Numbered from the stretch's first letter, positions 33,403 through 42,152 are shown. The stretch: DNA of 64,000 bases from Gudongella sp046224405 (GCF_046224405.1 NZ_JBJXRK010000010.1:1-64000), one strand, 5' to 3'. Numbers and translations are program-made. Notes: a model not told the origin generated them from the letters alone.

Positions 33403-34170
33403 ATGGCAAGATTATTTAGCTTGGAAGGTAAGGTAGCACTGGTAACGGGAGCATCCTCAGGACTTGGAGTACAGTTTGCAACTGCACTTGCAAAGCAGGG
33501 AGCGGATGTTGCACTTCTTGCAAGAAGAAAGGAAAAGCTTGAAAAGGTAAAAGCTGACCTTGAGGCACTTGGAGTAAAGGCATTGGCGGTTGAATGCGAC
33601 GTGACGGATGTCAAGCAGATCAAGGATGCCGTAAAGGAAGTTAAGGACCATTTCGGCAAGATTGATATATTGGTAAACAACGCAGGAATTGGCTTTATGG
33701 CACCTGCTGAGGAACAATCAGATGAAGACTGGCTGAAGACAGTTGACATTAACCTTAACGGAGTTTACTTTGTTGCCAGGGAAGTTGGTAAGATAATGGT
33801 TGAGCAGAAGTACGGAAAAGTAATAAACATCGGCTCAATTCATAGCACGGCAGCGATGATGGGGTCTGGAATTTCAGCCTATGCTGCAACCAAGGGTGGA
33901 GTCAAGATGTTGACCAAGGCTCTTGCCACAGAATGGGCTCAATACAATATAACAGTAAATACAATCGGCCCTGCTTACTTTGCCAGCGAGATGACTCAGG
34001 ATGTAGTATCGGACAAGTCATTCGAAGCTGTTGTAAAGACCTACTGCCCAATGGGAAGGATAGGGCAGGAAGGGGAGCTTGATGGGGCCATAGTCTACTT
34101 CGCATCTGACGCATCAAGCTACACCACTGGCCAGTACCTTGCAGTTGACGGAGGCTGGACAGCAATCTAA
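33403..34170 (+). CDS. SDR-family oxidoreductase, second copy
   Basis: A 255-residue paralogue of the protein at 28869, with the same motifs: TGASSGLG, NNAG, GSIHST and YAATK. Differences are spread along the chain, mostly conservative, with a cluster near residues 147-155 and in the substrate-loop region around 190-205. That pattern may mean a shifted substrate range. AAAGGAG precedes the ATG. It has its own promoter and terminator. The two copies face the same way and lie about 4.5 kb apart, with four unrelated genes between. Confidence 0.9.
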   Translation: MARLFSLEGKVALVTGASSGLGVQFATALAKQGADVALLARRKEKLEKVKADLEALGVKALAVECDVTDVKQIKDAVKEVKDHFGKIDILVNNAGIGFMAPAEEQSDEDWLKTVDINLNGVYFVAREVGKIMVEQKYGKVINIGSIHSTAAMMGSGISAYAATKGGVKMLTKALATEWAQYNITVNTIGPAYFASEMTQDVVSDKSFEAVVKTYCPMGRIGQEGELDGAIVYFASDASSYTTGQYLAVDGGWTAI

Positions 34171-34190
34171 TAGAATCAGTATGGAATCGA

Positions 34191-34231
34191 AATGAGGCCA
34201 TAGCTTATTATCAAGCTATAGCCTCATTTTT
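34191..34231 (+). terminator. terminator after the second SDR gene
   Basis: 16-bp stem AATGAGGCCATAGCTT / AAGCTATAGCCTCATT with one mismatch, then TTTTT. Confidence 0.9.
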
Positions 34232-34264
34232 GCTTATTAGATTTTACCTTTAACATGATTTATC

Positions 34265-34334
34265 GTCATCTCGACCTTGTGGAGACATCTTTCTTCTTAA
34301 CATTATTCATTATTCACTGTACAATGTTCATTGC
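34265..34334. repeat. TGTCATC-type hairpin plus heptamer repeat
   Basis: GTCATCTCGACCTTGTGGAG belongs to the dispersed hairpin family also seen at 36399 and 47534. It is followed by TTATTCA-TTATTCA-CTGTACA-ATGTTCA, a 7-base-period repeat ending four bases before the stop of the minus-strand hydrolase. Confidence 0.6.
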
Positions 34335-34337
34335 ATT

Positions 34338-35486
34338 TTACAGTTCCTTGATAAGTTCGGCATAGACCTCACATGCCTCGACAATCTTATCAACAGCACA
34401 TCTTTCATCCCTCATATGGGCAAGCTTGTACTCCCCGGGCCCAAAGCCGATTGTGGGAACGCCCATTGAAATGGGGGTGATGGCGTTTGTCCCGAAATCC
34501 CAGAAGTCAAAACCTTTAGGCTCCTCATTGTATATATTTGAATAGGCCCTTATTAGTGACTGTGTCAGCTGGTGATCCTTCTGGATCTTCCATGGATCGT
34601 GCATAGGCTGGTAGACAAGGTCCTTGCCCTTCCAGGTTGTGTGATAGAGGGTCCCAACCTCCCAGGAGGCATCCTTGCCCTGGATCAGCCTGTCCATCGC
34701 CTCCTCCACCTGGTCCAGGGTCTCCCCGAGAACCAGTCTTCTGTCCAGGTAGATTGCACATTCGCTTGGAACCGCATTAAGGGATGCGCTGACGCTTGAT
34801 ATGTCAGAGAGGACAACCGTTCCGTGGGGCTCGTTTTCCTTATACAGGGACTTGTTCAGTTCATCAACCCTGGTTATTATTTCAGCCATTTCATAGACTG
34901 CATTGACTCCCTTCTCCGGTGCAGACCCGTGGGCTGAGACACCGTGGGTCCTGATCCTGATCTGGGCCTTTCCCTTGTGGCCAAGGGTGATGACATTGTC
35001 ACTTGGCTCGCATATGATACAGTAGTCAGGCTTAAGGTCAAGCTCCTTGTACAGGTGCTTCAGGTTCTCACCGTCGCAGAACTCCTCGCAGACGGTCCCT
35101 GTCACATAGACAGTCTTGCCCTCGAGGTAGCCCAGGTCCCTTGCCCTGGCAGCTGCATAAACACTTGCTCCAAGGGCGGACTTCATATCCACGCTGCCAC
35201 GTCCCCAAAGATAGCCCTCCTGGATATCGCCTGAGAAGGGAGGGTACTTCCATTCATCGGGATCATTAACCTGTACCGTGTCCATATGGCTGTCAAAGTG
35301 GATGATCTTTGGCCCGTCCCCAATCCTTCCAACAACATTTCCCGTTGAATCTATGAAGACCTCATCATAGCCAAGCTTCTCCATCTCCTCCTTTACAAGG
35401 TTTGCGTAATCTCCTTCCTGGTCTGTGTAGCTTCTGGTCTGAACAGACCTTTGCACAAATGCTATTAGTTCCTGATCTTTATTCAT
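34338..35486 (-). CDS. YgeY-like M20 metallohydrolase
   Basis: About 382 aa of the M20 (ArgE/DapE/carboxypeptidase G2) family. Metal ligands appear in FDSHMDTV, GRGSVDMKSA and CEE; the dimerisation-domain His is in GVSAHGSAPEKG. Details such as GFGPGEYKLAHMRDER near the end match the YgeY group, linked in other genomes to purine or selenium-dependent metabolism. No selenium genes are seen here, so the role stays open: removal of an acyl, carbamoyl or peptide group. Three in-frame ATGs exist; the third (35486) gives the family start with an AAAGGA upstream at fair distance. Confidence 0.86.
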   Translation of the reverse strand: MNKDQELIAFVQRSVQTRSYTDQEGDYANLVKEEMEKLGYDEVFIDSTGNVVGRIGDGPKIIHFDSHMDTVQVNDPDEWKYPPFSGDIQEGYLWGRGSVDMKSALGASVYAAARARDLGYLEGKTVYVTGTVCEEFCDGENLKHLYKELDLKPDYCIICEPSDNVITLGHKGKAQIRIRTHGVSAHGSAPEKGVNAVYEMAEIITRVDELNKSLYKENEPHGTVVLSDISSVSASLNAVPSECAIYLDRRLVLGETLDQVEEAMDRLIQGKDASWEVGTLYHTTWKGKDLVYQPMHDPWKIQKDHQLTQSLIRAYSNIYNEEPKGFDFWDFGTNAITPISMGVPTIGFGPGEYKLAHMRDERCAVDKIVEACEVYAELIKEL

Positions 35487-35531
35487 TTCGAACATCATCC
35501 TTTCTTTATGTCTATTTATTTGTCATCCCAA

Positions 35532-36224
35532 CTAAAATTCCCTCTCAAGCATCATCTTCATCTTGACCATATTCTCCTCATTGGGCTCAAGAAGGTACAT
35601 GTTCTGTATGATCCTCTTGACCCTGCTTGGCTTGTCGCTTAGGACAACGATCCTATCCCCAAGTCTTATGGCCTCATCAAGGTCATGGGTCACAAGGACA
35701 CATGACCGGTTCTCCATATCCATCAGTTCCCTGAAAAAGTCCATTATGACCTTCTTGTTTGAGATATCAATGGAGGAGAAGGGTTCATCCATAAGAAGGA
35801 GGGAGGAGGGGTAGATAAAGGCCCTCAGGATTCCGATCCTCTTTTTCATTCCACCACTGAGCTCTTCAGGGTAGTAGTCCTTGTATTCAAGGAGTCCAAC
35901 CTTATCCAGATAGTCCTCAACAAGCCCGTCCTTGTCCAAGATATCATCATTGCCGCTCAATACAAAGCGGAGGTTCTCCTTGACGGTTCGCCATGGTATA
36001 AGCCTGTCCTCCTGGAAGACAAAAGAAAGCACAGAATCCTTGAAACCAATGACCTGGCCGGAATCAGGCTTCTCAATATCCGATATGATGTTAAGAAGCG
36101 TGGTCTTGCCGCAGCCGGAAGGGCCGAGGATGCAGGTTGTTCCACCTTGGACAAAATCAATTGAGATATCCTCAAGGACCAGGAGGTCATTGAATTTTTT
36201 GGTTATGTTCTCGATTCTGTACAT
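35532..36224 (-). CDS. ABC transporter ATP-binding protein (SsuB/TauB/ThiZ type)
   Basis: A 230-residue ATPase with Walker A GPSGCGKTT, Q-loop FQEDRLIPW, signature ELSGGMKKR, Walker B LLLMDEPFSS and the switch His in VTHDLDEA. The FQEDRLIPW form is typical of the nitrate/taurine/sulfonate importer group. It belongs to the permease and binding protein upstream on the same strand, but a 396-bp stretch full of repeats separates it from the permease gene, unusual within an operon. Confidence 0.92.
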   Translation of the reverse strand: MYRIENITKKFNDLLVLEDISIDFVQGGTTCILGPSGCGKTTLLNIISDIEKPDSGQVIGFKDSVLSFVFQEDRLIPWRTVKENLRFVLSGNDDILDKDGLVEDYLDKVGLLEYKDYYPEELSGGMKKRIGILRAFIYPSSLLLMDEPFSSIDISNKKVIMDFFRELMDMENRSCVLVTHDLDEAIRLGDRIVVLSDKPSRVKRIIQNMYLLEPNEENMVKMKMMLEREF

Positions 36225-36243
36225 ATAATCACATCCTTGTTTT

Positions 36244-36273
36244 GTCTTCCCGACCGTAGCGGAGGGATCTCTC
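36244..36273. repeat. TGTCATC-type hairpin repeat
   Basis: GTCTTCCCGACCGTAGCGGA with GGGATCTCTC: a degenerate member of the dispersed hairpin family, just upstream of the ATPase gene. Confidence 0.55.
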
Positions 36274-36322
36274 TTTTCTCAATCAATTACCTACTAAACC
36301 CTAGATTTCTCCTATACAGTCG

Positions 36323-36390
36323 GATACCCTCTCAATGAAATAACTCAAAATCAAAGATTTTGATTATTTCTATTGCCGGGCACTTATGAC
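36323..36390 (+). repeat. GATACCC...GGGCAC palindromic repeat, copy B
   Basis: GATACCCTCTCAATGAAATA at the left, TCAAAATCAAAGATTTTGA in the middle (self-complementary centre) and TATTGCCGGGCACTTATGAC at the right. Same orientation as copy A. Confidence 0.75.
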
Positions 36391-36398
36391 AAATAAGT

Positions 36399-36424
36399 TG
36401 TCATCTCGAGCTTGTCGAGAGATC
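36399..36424. repeat. TGTCATCTCGAGC hairpin repeat
   Basis: TGTCATCTCGAGCTTGTCGA followed by GAGATC; the inner part CTCGAGCTTGTCGAG folds into a short hairpin. It lies nine bases after palindromic copy B, so the families are clustered. Confidence 0.6.
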
Positions 36425-36443
36425 ACTCTTCTATCTTTTCCTA

Positions 36444-36613
36444 ACCAACCGACCAACTCTCTTCTTACTTTTTAACTCTTAACTCTTAATTTTCTTCTCC
36501 ATTGTACTTTGTTCATTGACCTTATTCTTTCCACTAACTCCTAACCACCTGACCAACCGACCAACTCTCTTCTTACTTTTTAACTCTTAACTCTTAATTT
36601 TCTTCTCCATTGT
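36444..36613. repeat. 108-bp tandem duplication of heptamer-rich spacer
   Basis: A 62-bp block at 36444-36505 is repeated without change at 36552-36613. It contains TAACTCT-TAACTCT-TAATTTT (7-base period) and ACC-AACCG-type short repeats, and is followed by TGTTCAT-type heptamers. No gene is visible in 36225-36620; the stretch consists of these repeats. Confidence 0.85.
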
Positions 36614-36620
36614 TCAATGT

Positions 36621-37382
36621 TCATTGTACTTTGTTCATTGACGATATCTTCTGCTTTCCACTTTCAACTAATACCTGCAAAACCTTCGAAATAACAAGAA
36701 TAACCACAATCCATGCAAACACTCCCGACGTATTGAGATACATCCTCTGAAGCTGTAGATTCCCCCCAATTGAAAACCCGGGCTGGGAAAGGACCTCTCC
36801 TGCAACAACCATCTTAAGTGTCGTTGACAGGGTGGTGGCGGATATGTTTGACAGCCCGTGTACAATCACCGGTATGTATATATCCCTTATAAGTGCAAGT
36901 CTCTTGACCTTGTAGACCCTGGCCATCTGGAGGATCCCCCTGTCCACCTCATCAAGGGAGACAAGGACCGTCTGGTACATGATTGGAAAGACCACAAGAA
37001 AGCCCACAAAAAGGGGAACAAGGCTGCTGTGCAGCCAGATCAGTGCAAGAAGTATGATAGCAATGACAGGAACAGAGCTAAGGAATTCCACAAAGGGATT
37101 TAACAGGAGCCTCACAGGCCTTGACCACTTGGAAATGCCGCCAAAAAAAACAGCAAGAAGCAGGGAGGAAACAAATCCTCCAAGGCTTCTTGCCATTGTA
37201 TATAATATCGTCTTTAGAAATCCATCGGTTCCAGCTATTTCAAACAGGCTGTTCAAGGTAGCCAGAGGGGAGGGGATAAGGACCTCCTTGCCCACAAAAA
37301 TAGACAAGAGAAACCAAGCCCCGATCAGGATAAGACCGGAGACAAGCTTAAGACCTTTATCTTGTGTAGTAGATATCTTCAT
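36621..37382 (-). CDS. ABC transporter permease (SsuC/TauC type)
   Basis: A 253-residue membrane protein with about six helices. The cytoplasmic loop that contacts the ATPase (ILQMARVYKVKRLALIRDIYIP) is the usual EAA-type motif. The open frame is longer, but the start MKISTTQDKGLK at 37382 with GGAGCG upstream matches the family. It overlaps the 3' end of the binding-protein gene by 26 bp. It works with the binding protein at 37357 and the ATPase at 35532. Confidence 0.9.
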   Translation of the reverse strand: MKISTTQDKGLKLVSGLILIGAWFLLSIFVGKEVLIPSPLATLNSLFEIAGTDGFLKTILYTMARSLGGFVSSLLLAVFFGGISKWSRPVRLLLNPFVEFLSSVPVIAIILLALIWLHSSLVPLFVGFLVVFPIMYQTVLVSLDEVDRGILQMARVYKVKRLALIRDIYIPVIVHGLSNISATTLSTTLKMVVAGEVLSQPGFSIGGNLQLQRMYLNTSGVFAWIVVILVISKVLQVLVESGKQKISSMNKVQ

Positions 37383-38325
37383 CAGGCAGCGCTCCTCCGA
37401 TAAAGTCAGGGGCAAAGTCCATGATAGCCTGGTAGTAGTCCTGGTATTCCTCCATTGAATCCTCAATGGGGAAGTTACCTATGTTCATTCTTTCAATTCC
37501 CTGAACCACGGCGGCCTTTGGAGTTCCAAGAAGGAGGTCCTCGGAAAGGTCACCCAGGGCTTCTGGATTTTCGTTTGCCCATTCTATGCTATTATTATAC
37601 TCCATCAGGAACTTTTCCACAAACTCGGGATCCTCTTCCACAAGGGACTTTTTGATCACTATGCATGACTGTGGATAGCCCTTGTCAACTCCCCTGGCCT
37701 GAGCCCAAAGGGAATTGAGGTCAAGGAGAACCTTCATGTTCTCACCCTTCATGACCACACCTGAAAGGGCAGGCTCAGGAAGAACCCCAAGGCTTGCCTG
37801 TCCCGAAAGAAGGAAGGGGCCAACCTCTGCGGCAGAGTTCATGTAGTTTATCTCAACATCCTCCACAGGATCAAGACCATTCTCCTGAAGGACCATCAGG
37901 AGAACAAGCTCTGGAGTGAGCCCCTTCCCGAAGGTGTGGATGCTTTTACCCTCAAGGTCAGAGACACTGGCCACATCCTCACTTCCAACAATATACAGGT
38001 TGCCCCAGGTTGAGGTCCCTGCAATGACGTAGGGAAGGTCCTTGTTGTAGGCCTGGACTGCAAGGTTTGTAGGAATCATTGCAATGTCGGCCTCCTCCTT
38101 TAGGATGCTTGCCGCCAGAAGGTCCGGGGCATTGATGATATTGTAGTCTATCTCCCTGCCAAGGTCAGGGTCCCTATTTATCATATCCGCAGCAGTAAGG
38201 GCGGTGACACCCTCCATGAACACGAAATTCACCGGCTCCTTGGATTGCTCAGGCTGGGCCGCACAGCCGGACAGCAGGGTTGCCAGCATAATGATTCCTA
38301 AAAGTATTGAAATATATTTTCTCAT
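37357..38325 (-). CDS. ABC transporter substrate-binding lipoprotein (NMT1/SsuA-like)
   Basis: A 322-residue lipoprotein: signal MRKYISILLGIIMLATLLSG then Cys (lipobox LSGC), then a type 2 periplasmic-binding fold (VNFVFMEGVTALTAADMI, ADIAMIPTNLAVQAY, VIAGTSTWGNLYIV). It belongs to the NMT1/THI5-like and sulfonate/nitrate/taurine-binding group. The ligand cannot be read from sequence. The frame extends 83 codons upstream into the hydrogenase gene, but AAGGAGATGG directly before the ATG at 38325 fixes the start. A strong promoter lies at 38368-38396. Confidence 0.91.
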   Translation of the reverse strand: MRKYISILLGIIMLATLLSGCAAQPEQSKEPVNFVFMEGVTALTAADMINRDPDLGREIDYNIINAPDLLAASILKEEADIAMIPTNLAVQAYNKDLPYVIAGTSTWGNLYIVGSEDVASVSDLEGKSIHTFGKGLTPELVLLMVLQENGLDPVEDVEINYMNSAAEVGPFLLSGQASLGVLPEPALSGVVMKGENMKVLLDLNSLWAQARGVDKGYPQSCIVIKKSLVEEDPEFVEKFLMEYNNSIEWANENPEALGDLSEDLLLGTPKAAVVQGIERMNIGNFPIEDSMEEYQDYYQAIMDFAPDFIGGALPDEDIYYTR

Positions 38326-38367
38326 AATCCATCTCCTTATGTTAATAAAATAACAAACCATGAAATA

Positions 38368-38396
38368 ATAATATACCTTTCCATCCCTTATGTCAA
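38368..38396 (-). promoter_or_regulatory. sigma-A promoter of the ABC importer operon
   Basis: On the minus strand TTGACA (38396-38391), 17 bases, TATTAT (38373-38368). It lies between the hydrogenase terminator and the binding-protein gene, giving a leader of about 35 bases. Confidence 0.8.
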
Positions 38397-38414
38397 CCGT
38401 ATAGGGACAATTGC

Positions 38415-38449
38415 CAAAGGAAAAGGAGCAGGGTTTAGTCCTGCTCCTT
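38415..38449 (-). terminator. terminator of the hydrogenase operon
   Basis: Perfect 10-bp stem AAGGAGCAGG / CCTGCTCCTT with a 7-base loop. On the minus strand it is followed by TTTTCCTTT, a moderate T-run. Confidence 0.75.
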
Positions 38450-38467
38450 GATGAATCTTCAGGTGTT

Positions 38468-40216
38468 TTACTTCTCATATTCCCATTTGGTTGGGTTAAG
38501 CTCCCATGTCCTGTGGTCTGTGTGCAGGAGCTCGTGTGACTTGTGTGATAGGGGCTTCTCAAAGAATTCCCCATAGCACTTTGTTATTGAAGGGTTCTCA
38601 TGGGAGAACCTTATATCGCTGATCTTGTCCAAGCCATACAGTACATCGGCCCTGTCGCCGGCAAGCTCCTGGCCGTCCCATATTGGCTGGCCACCGCCAC
38701 CTGCACATCCTCCAGGACATGCCATGATCTCAACAAAGTCGTACTCCACATCTCCACGTCTTATTGCCTCAACAAGCCTTCTGGTGTTTCCAAGTCCGCT
38801 GGCAACGGCAACCCGAAGGTCTGTTCCTGCCAGGTTGAAGGTGGCTTCCTTCCAGCCCTTTCTTCCACGTACATCCTGGAAGGCATCCGGCTCTGGGTTC
38901 TCACCTGTTACAAGGAAGTAGGCGCTTCTAAGGGCCGCCTCCATGACTCCACCTGTGGCACCGAATATGACCGCCGCTCCTGAACCAGAGCCAAGGGGTG
39001 TATCAAGCTCTTCCTCGGGAAGATTCTTCACATCCAGGCTCTCGGCACGGATAAGCCTTTCAACCTCACGGGTGGTAAGGACAACATCCACATCCTGTCC
39101 GGCACCTGCCGAGTTCATCACCGGAAGCCCGGCCTCAAATTTCTTGGCGGTACATGGCATGATGGACACGGAGAAGATCTTGCTTGGGTCCACATCAAGG
39201 ACCTGGGCATAGTAGCTCTTTGCAACCGCACCAAACATCTGCTGAGGTGACTTTGCAGTTGACAGCTGGTCCAGCATGTCCGGATACTGGCTCTTGATGA
39301 ACCGGATCCAGCCTGGACAGCAAGAGGTGAACATTGGGAAGGTATGCTTATCAGCATTTCCAAGCCTCTCCACAAATTCGCTTCCCTCTTCCATAATGGT
39401 AAGGTCAGCTGTAAAGTTTGTGTCAAATATATAGTCAAAGCCTATTCTTCTTAGGGCCGCCGCAAGTCTCTTGACGGTGGCGAACTCCCTTGGAAGGTCC
39501 AGGGATTCTCCCCAGGCCGCCCTTACTGCAGGGGCGATCTGGACAACAAGGATCTTGTCAGGGTCTGCAAGGGCTTCGAATACAACATCAGTGTCATCCC
39601 TTTCACGAAGGGCTCCCGTTGGACAGTGGGTTATGCACTGGCCGCACAGGGCACAGTCGGATTCCTCTATCCTAAGGTTTCCGGACACGTCAACATTGGT
39701 CCTTGATCCGGTGTTTGCAATATCCCAGACCTTAAGGTCCTGGACCTTGTCACACACCTGGATGCATCTCATGCACTTTATGCACTTCTCGTAGTTTCTG
39801 ACCAGAGGGAAGCCTTCTGTCCATCTTGCATGGGGAAGGGTCTTCTGGTAGGGGATCTCAATTATCCCAAGGTCGTTGGCAAGGTCCTGGAGGGAGCAGT
39901 TTCCGCTCCTTACGCAGACAGCACAGTTTGAGTCATGCTGTGAAAGTATTAGCTCCACATTGGTCCTTCTTGCCTCCCTGACCTTGGGGCTGTTGGTATG
40001 GATGACCATGCCCTCCTCAACAACATTGTTGCAGGCGGTCACAAGCCTTTCCCTGCCCTCGATCTCAATTGCGCAGACCCTGCAGGCCCCGATCTCGTTC
40101 AGCTCCTCCATGTAGCAAAGGTTGGGGATTGAGACATGGCAGCTCTTTGCAGCATCCAATATGGTCATTCCCTCGGGAACAAGCAGATTGTTCTTATCAA
40201 TCGTAATATTTACCAT
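38468..40216 (-). CDS. hydA: [FeFe] hydrogenase catalytic subunit (HydA type)
   Basis: A 582-residue modular hydrogenase. An N-terminal [2Fe-2S] domain (CYMEELNEIGACRVC and VTAC) is followed by a His-Cys [4Fe-4S] site (LSQHDSNCAVCVRSGNCS) and two ferredoxin-type clusters (CIKCMRCIQVC, CALCGQCITHC). The H-cluster domain carries all three signatures: TSCCPGWIRF, MPCTAKKFEA and EIMACPGGCAGGGGQP. A small-subunit-like C-terminus ends the chain. It makes or uses H2 and exchanges electrons with its operon partner, with which it overlaps by 7 bp. The maturases HydE, HydF and HydG are not in the window. The context of a GltD-type partner recalls the glutamate-synthase-linked hydrogenases rather than the standard HydABC trimer. 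Confidence 0.95.
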   Translation of the reverse strand: MVNITIDKNNLLVPEGMTILDAAKSCHVSIPNLCYMEELNEIGACRVCAIEIEGRERLVTACNNVVEEGMVIHTNSPKVREARRTNVELILSQHDSNCAVCVRSGNCSLQDLANDLGIIEIPYQKTLPHARWTEGFPLVRNYEKCIKCMRCIQVCDKVQDLKVWDIANTGSRTNVDVSGNLRIEESDCALCGQCITHCPTGALRERDDTDVVFEALADPDKILVVQIAPAVRAAWGESLDLPREFATVKRLAAALRRIGFDYIFDTNFTADLTIMEEGSEFVERLGNADKHTFPMFTSCCPGWIRFIKSQYPDMLDQLSTAKSPQQMFGAVAKSYYAQVLDVDPSKIFSVSIMPCTAKKFEAGLPVMNSAGAGQDVDVVLTTREVERLIRAESLDVKNLPEEELDTPLGSGSGAAVIFGATGGVMEAALRSAYFLVTGENPEPDAFQDVRGRKGWKEATFNLAGTDLRVAVASGLGNTRRLVEAIRRGDVEYDFVEIMACPGGCAGGGGQPIWDGQELAGDRADVLYGLDKISDIRFSHENPSITKCYGEFFEKPLSHKSHELLHTDHRTWELNPTKWEYEK

Positions 40217-42042
40217 CTTTCAGTCCTCCCTCCCTTTAACACTCCAAAGCCGAAGTGGTCACACCTCAGGCATCGGCTTGATTCCTGCATTGCCTCCTGG
40301 TATGTCATGGACTTCTCAACAAGGTCAAAGTCCTCAATTCTTTCTGATACCAGCCTTTCTGTCATATTGACCCTTCCGCAAGGAACACGGTCAGACAGGC
40401 TGGGCTCTGGAATTTCCACTCCTGATTCTATCTCATGGTGGAAGCCCAGGTAGTTGTCTATATTGGCAGCTGCAACCTTGCCCGCTGCAATTGCCTGGAT
40501 TACAGTGGCGGGACCTGAGATGCAGTCCCCTCCTGCAAACACTCCAGGAATATCCTTAACATCAGCGGTGCTCCAGGCATCGATGAGACCCTGTCTAACG
40601 GGGATTCCATCCTTCTCAAAGTCCCTGGTCTCAATTCCCTGGCCTATTGCAATGACGATCATGTCACATGGGATCCTTACAGGATTCTCCCTGGCATCGG
40701 CTGTTTTTGGCCTTCCTCCGGAAATCTTTCCGACGATCTGTGGCTGGACCCAAAGGGCGGTCACATTTCCGTCCTCGTCCTTTTCAATCCTTCCTGGACT
40801 TGACAGCTCATATATTGAGCAGCCCTCGGCGATTGCATCGTCGATTTCCTCTTTCATTGCAGGCATATCAGCCTTTCTTCTTCTGTAGATGATATTTGAT
40901 TCTGTTGCTCCAAGCCTTACGGCCGACCTAGCAACATCTATTGCAACGTTTCCTCCACCAAGTACCAGGACACGCTTGTCCCTAAAGTCTGGATAGATTC
41001 CATCCCCGATGTCACGGAGGATGTCAACTGCGGAGTACACTCCAGATGCATCCTCGCCTTCAAGGCCGATCTTCTTGTCGATCTGAGCCCCGATTGCGAT
41101 GTATACGCTGTCAAACCTTTCCCTAAGCTCAACAACTGAAATGTCCTTGCCCACGGTTATGCCCATATGAACCTTCACTCCAAGGGATAGCATTGTGTCT
41201 ATCTCTTCCTGGAGAAGGTCCCTTGGAAGCCTGTAGTTAGGAATTCCGTAGCGAAGCATTCCACCAAGGTGGTTCTTGCTTTCATACAGGTCGACCTGGT
41301 GTCCCATTAGGGTCAGGAAGTATGCAGCAGAAAGTCCGCTTGGACCTCCGCCCACGATTGCGACCCTCTTTCCGGTCTTTGCGGCAGGCTCTGGAAGAGG
41401 TACATCCCCGGCATTGTCAACTGCGAACCGCTTCAGGCCTCTTATGTTTATTGAATCATCCATCATGTTCCTTCTGCACCTTGTCTCGCAAGGGTGCTCA
41501 CATACATAGGCGCAGGTAAGGGGCATTGGGTTGTCCTTCCTTATAAGCCTTATTGCATCGTCGTATCTCTCCTGGTTTATCAGGGCTATGTAGCCTGGAA
41601 CGTCCACTCCTGCCGGGCATAGTGATACGCACGGTACAGACTGGTAGAGGCTGAAATTGCAGCGGTCCCTTTCTATGTGCTCCAGATAGTCGTCCCTGAA
41701 GCCCTCAACTCCCCTTAGAACCATATGTGCAGCCTCGTATCCGATGGCGCAGTCAGCAGAATTGTAGATACTCCTTGCGGTCTTCTCGATCAGGTCAATG
41801 GTCTTTAGGCTTCCTTTTCCGTCCAGTACATCCTCCATAAGGTTGATAAGCTGTCCAAGGCCTACACGGCAGGGTACACACTTGCCGCAGGTCTGGGCAT
41901 GGGCCATCTTAAGGAAGGATGCAGACAGGTCAATCGGACATAGTCCCGGGGGAGAGGCGGTTATCCTTCTTTCAAGGTCCTTGTACATATCCTCAACTGT
42001 TGCCTGGGCCTTGTCCTGGGTGATAATGCTAAGTCTGCTCAT
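40210..42042 (-). CDS. NuoF-type Fe-S / GltD-type FAD-NAD(P) fusion oxidoreductase
   Basis: A 610-residue fusion. Residues about 1-130 match only the C-terminal [4Fe-4S] part of NuoF/HydB (CGKCVPCRVG and a later Cys in SADCAIGYE); the FMN/NADH domain is absent. The rest is a complete GltD/NfnB-like module: Fe-S region CPAGVDVPGY and CAYVCEHPCETRC, FAD site VAIVGGGPSGLSAAYF, and NAD(P) site VLVLGGGNVAIDVARSA. A Cys pair near the end (CLRCDHFG) may hold a further site. It is the electron partner of the hydrogenase, linking it to NAD(P)H through FAD. Since the NfnB FAD is a bifurcating centre in related enzymes, bifurcation is possible here but unproven. Confidence 0.9.
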   Translation of the reverse strand: MSRLSIITQDKAQATVEDMYKDLERRITASPPGLCPIDLSASFLKMAHAQTCGKCVPCRVGLGQLINLMEDVLDGKGSLKTIDLIEKTARSIYNSADCAIGYEAAHMVLRGVEGFRDDYLEHIERDRCNFSLYQSVPCVSLCPAGVDVPGYIALINQERYDDAIRLIRKDNPMPLTCAYVCEHPCETRCRRNMMDDSINIRGLKRFAVDNAGDVPLPEPAAKTGKRVAIVGGGPSGLSAAYFLTLMGHQVDLYESKNHLGGMLRYGIPNYRLPRDLLQEEIDTMLSLGVKVHMGITVGKDISVVELRERFDSVYIAIGAQIDKKIGLEGEDASGVYSAVDILRDIGDGIYPDFRDKRVLVLGGGNVAIDVARSAVRLGATESNIIYRRRKADMPAMKEEIDDAIAEGCSIYELSSPGRIEKDEDGNVTALWVQPQIVGKISGGRPKTADARENPVRIPCDMIVIAIGQGIETRDFEKDGIPVRQGLIDAWSTADVKDIPGVFAGGDCISGPATVIQAIAAGKVAAANIDNYLGFHHEIESGVEIPEPSLSDRVPCGRVNMTERLVSERIEDFDLVEKSMTYQEAMQESSRCLRCDHFGFGVLKGGRTERW

Positions 42043-42134
42043 TTTTCTTCAACTCCTTCAAAATGATTTGATTGTTGAACCTAAAGCAGGGTTTCCTTAT
42101 GTAATGATTTGGCGGTTCATCGTGCTAGAAAATT

Positions 42135-42152
42135 ATGTTAATTATATAACAA
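42135..42152. promoter_or_regulatory. candidate Rex (NADH/NAD+ sensor) operator of the hydrogenase operon
   Basis: On the minus strand TTGTTATATAATTAACAT matches the clostridial Rex consensus TTGTTAANNNNTTAACAA at 12 of 14 fixed positions. It lies just downstream of the expected transcription start of the hydrogenase operon, where binding would repress. It is AT-rich, so a chance match is possible. Confidence 0.6.

Noticed and set aside
38326..38574. 83-codon N-terminal extension of the binding protein
   Set aside because: It overlaps the hydrogenase gene and terminator antisense to nothing functional; a lipoprotein signal and ribosome site fix the start at 38325.
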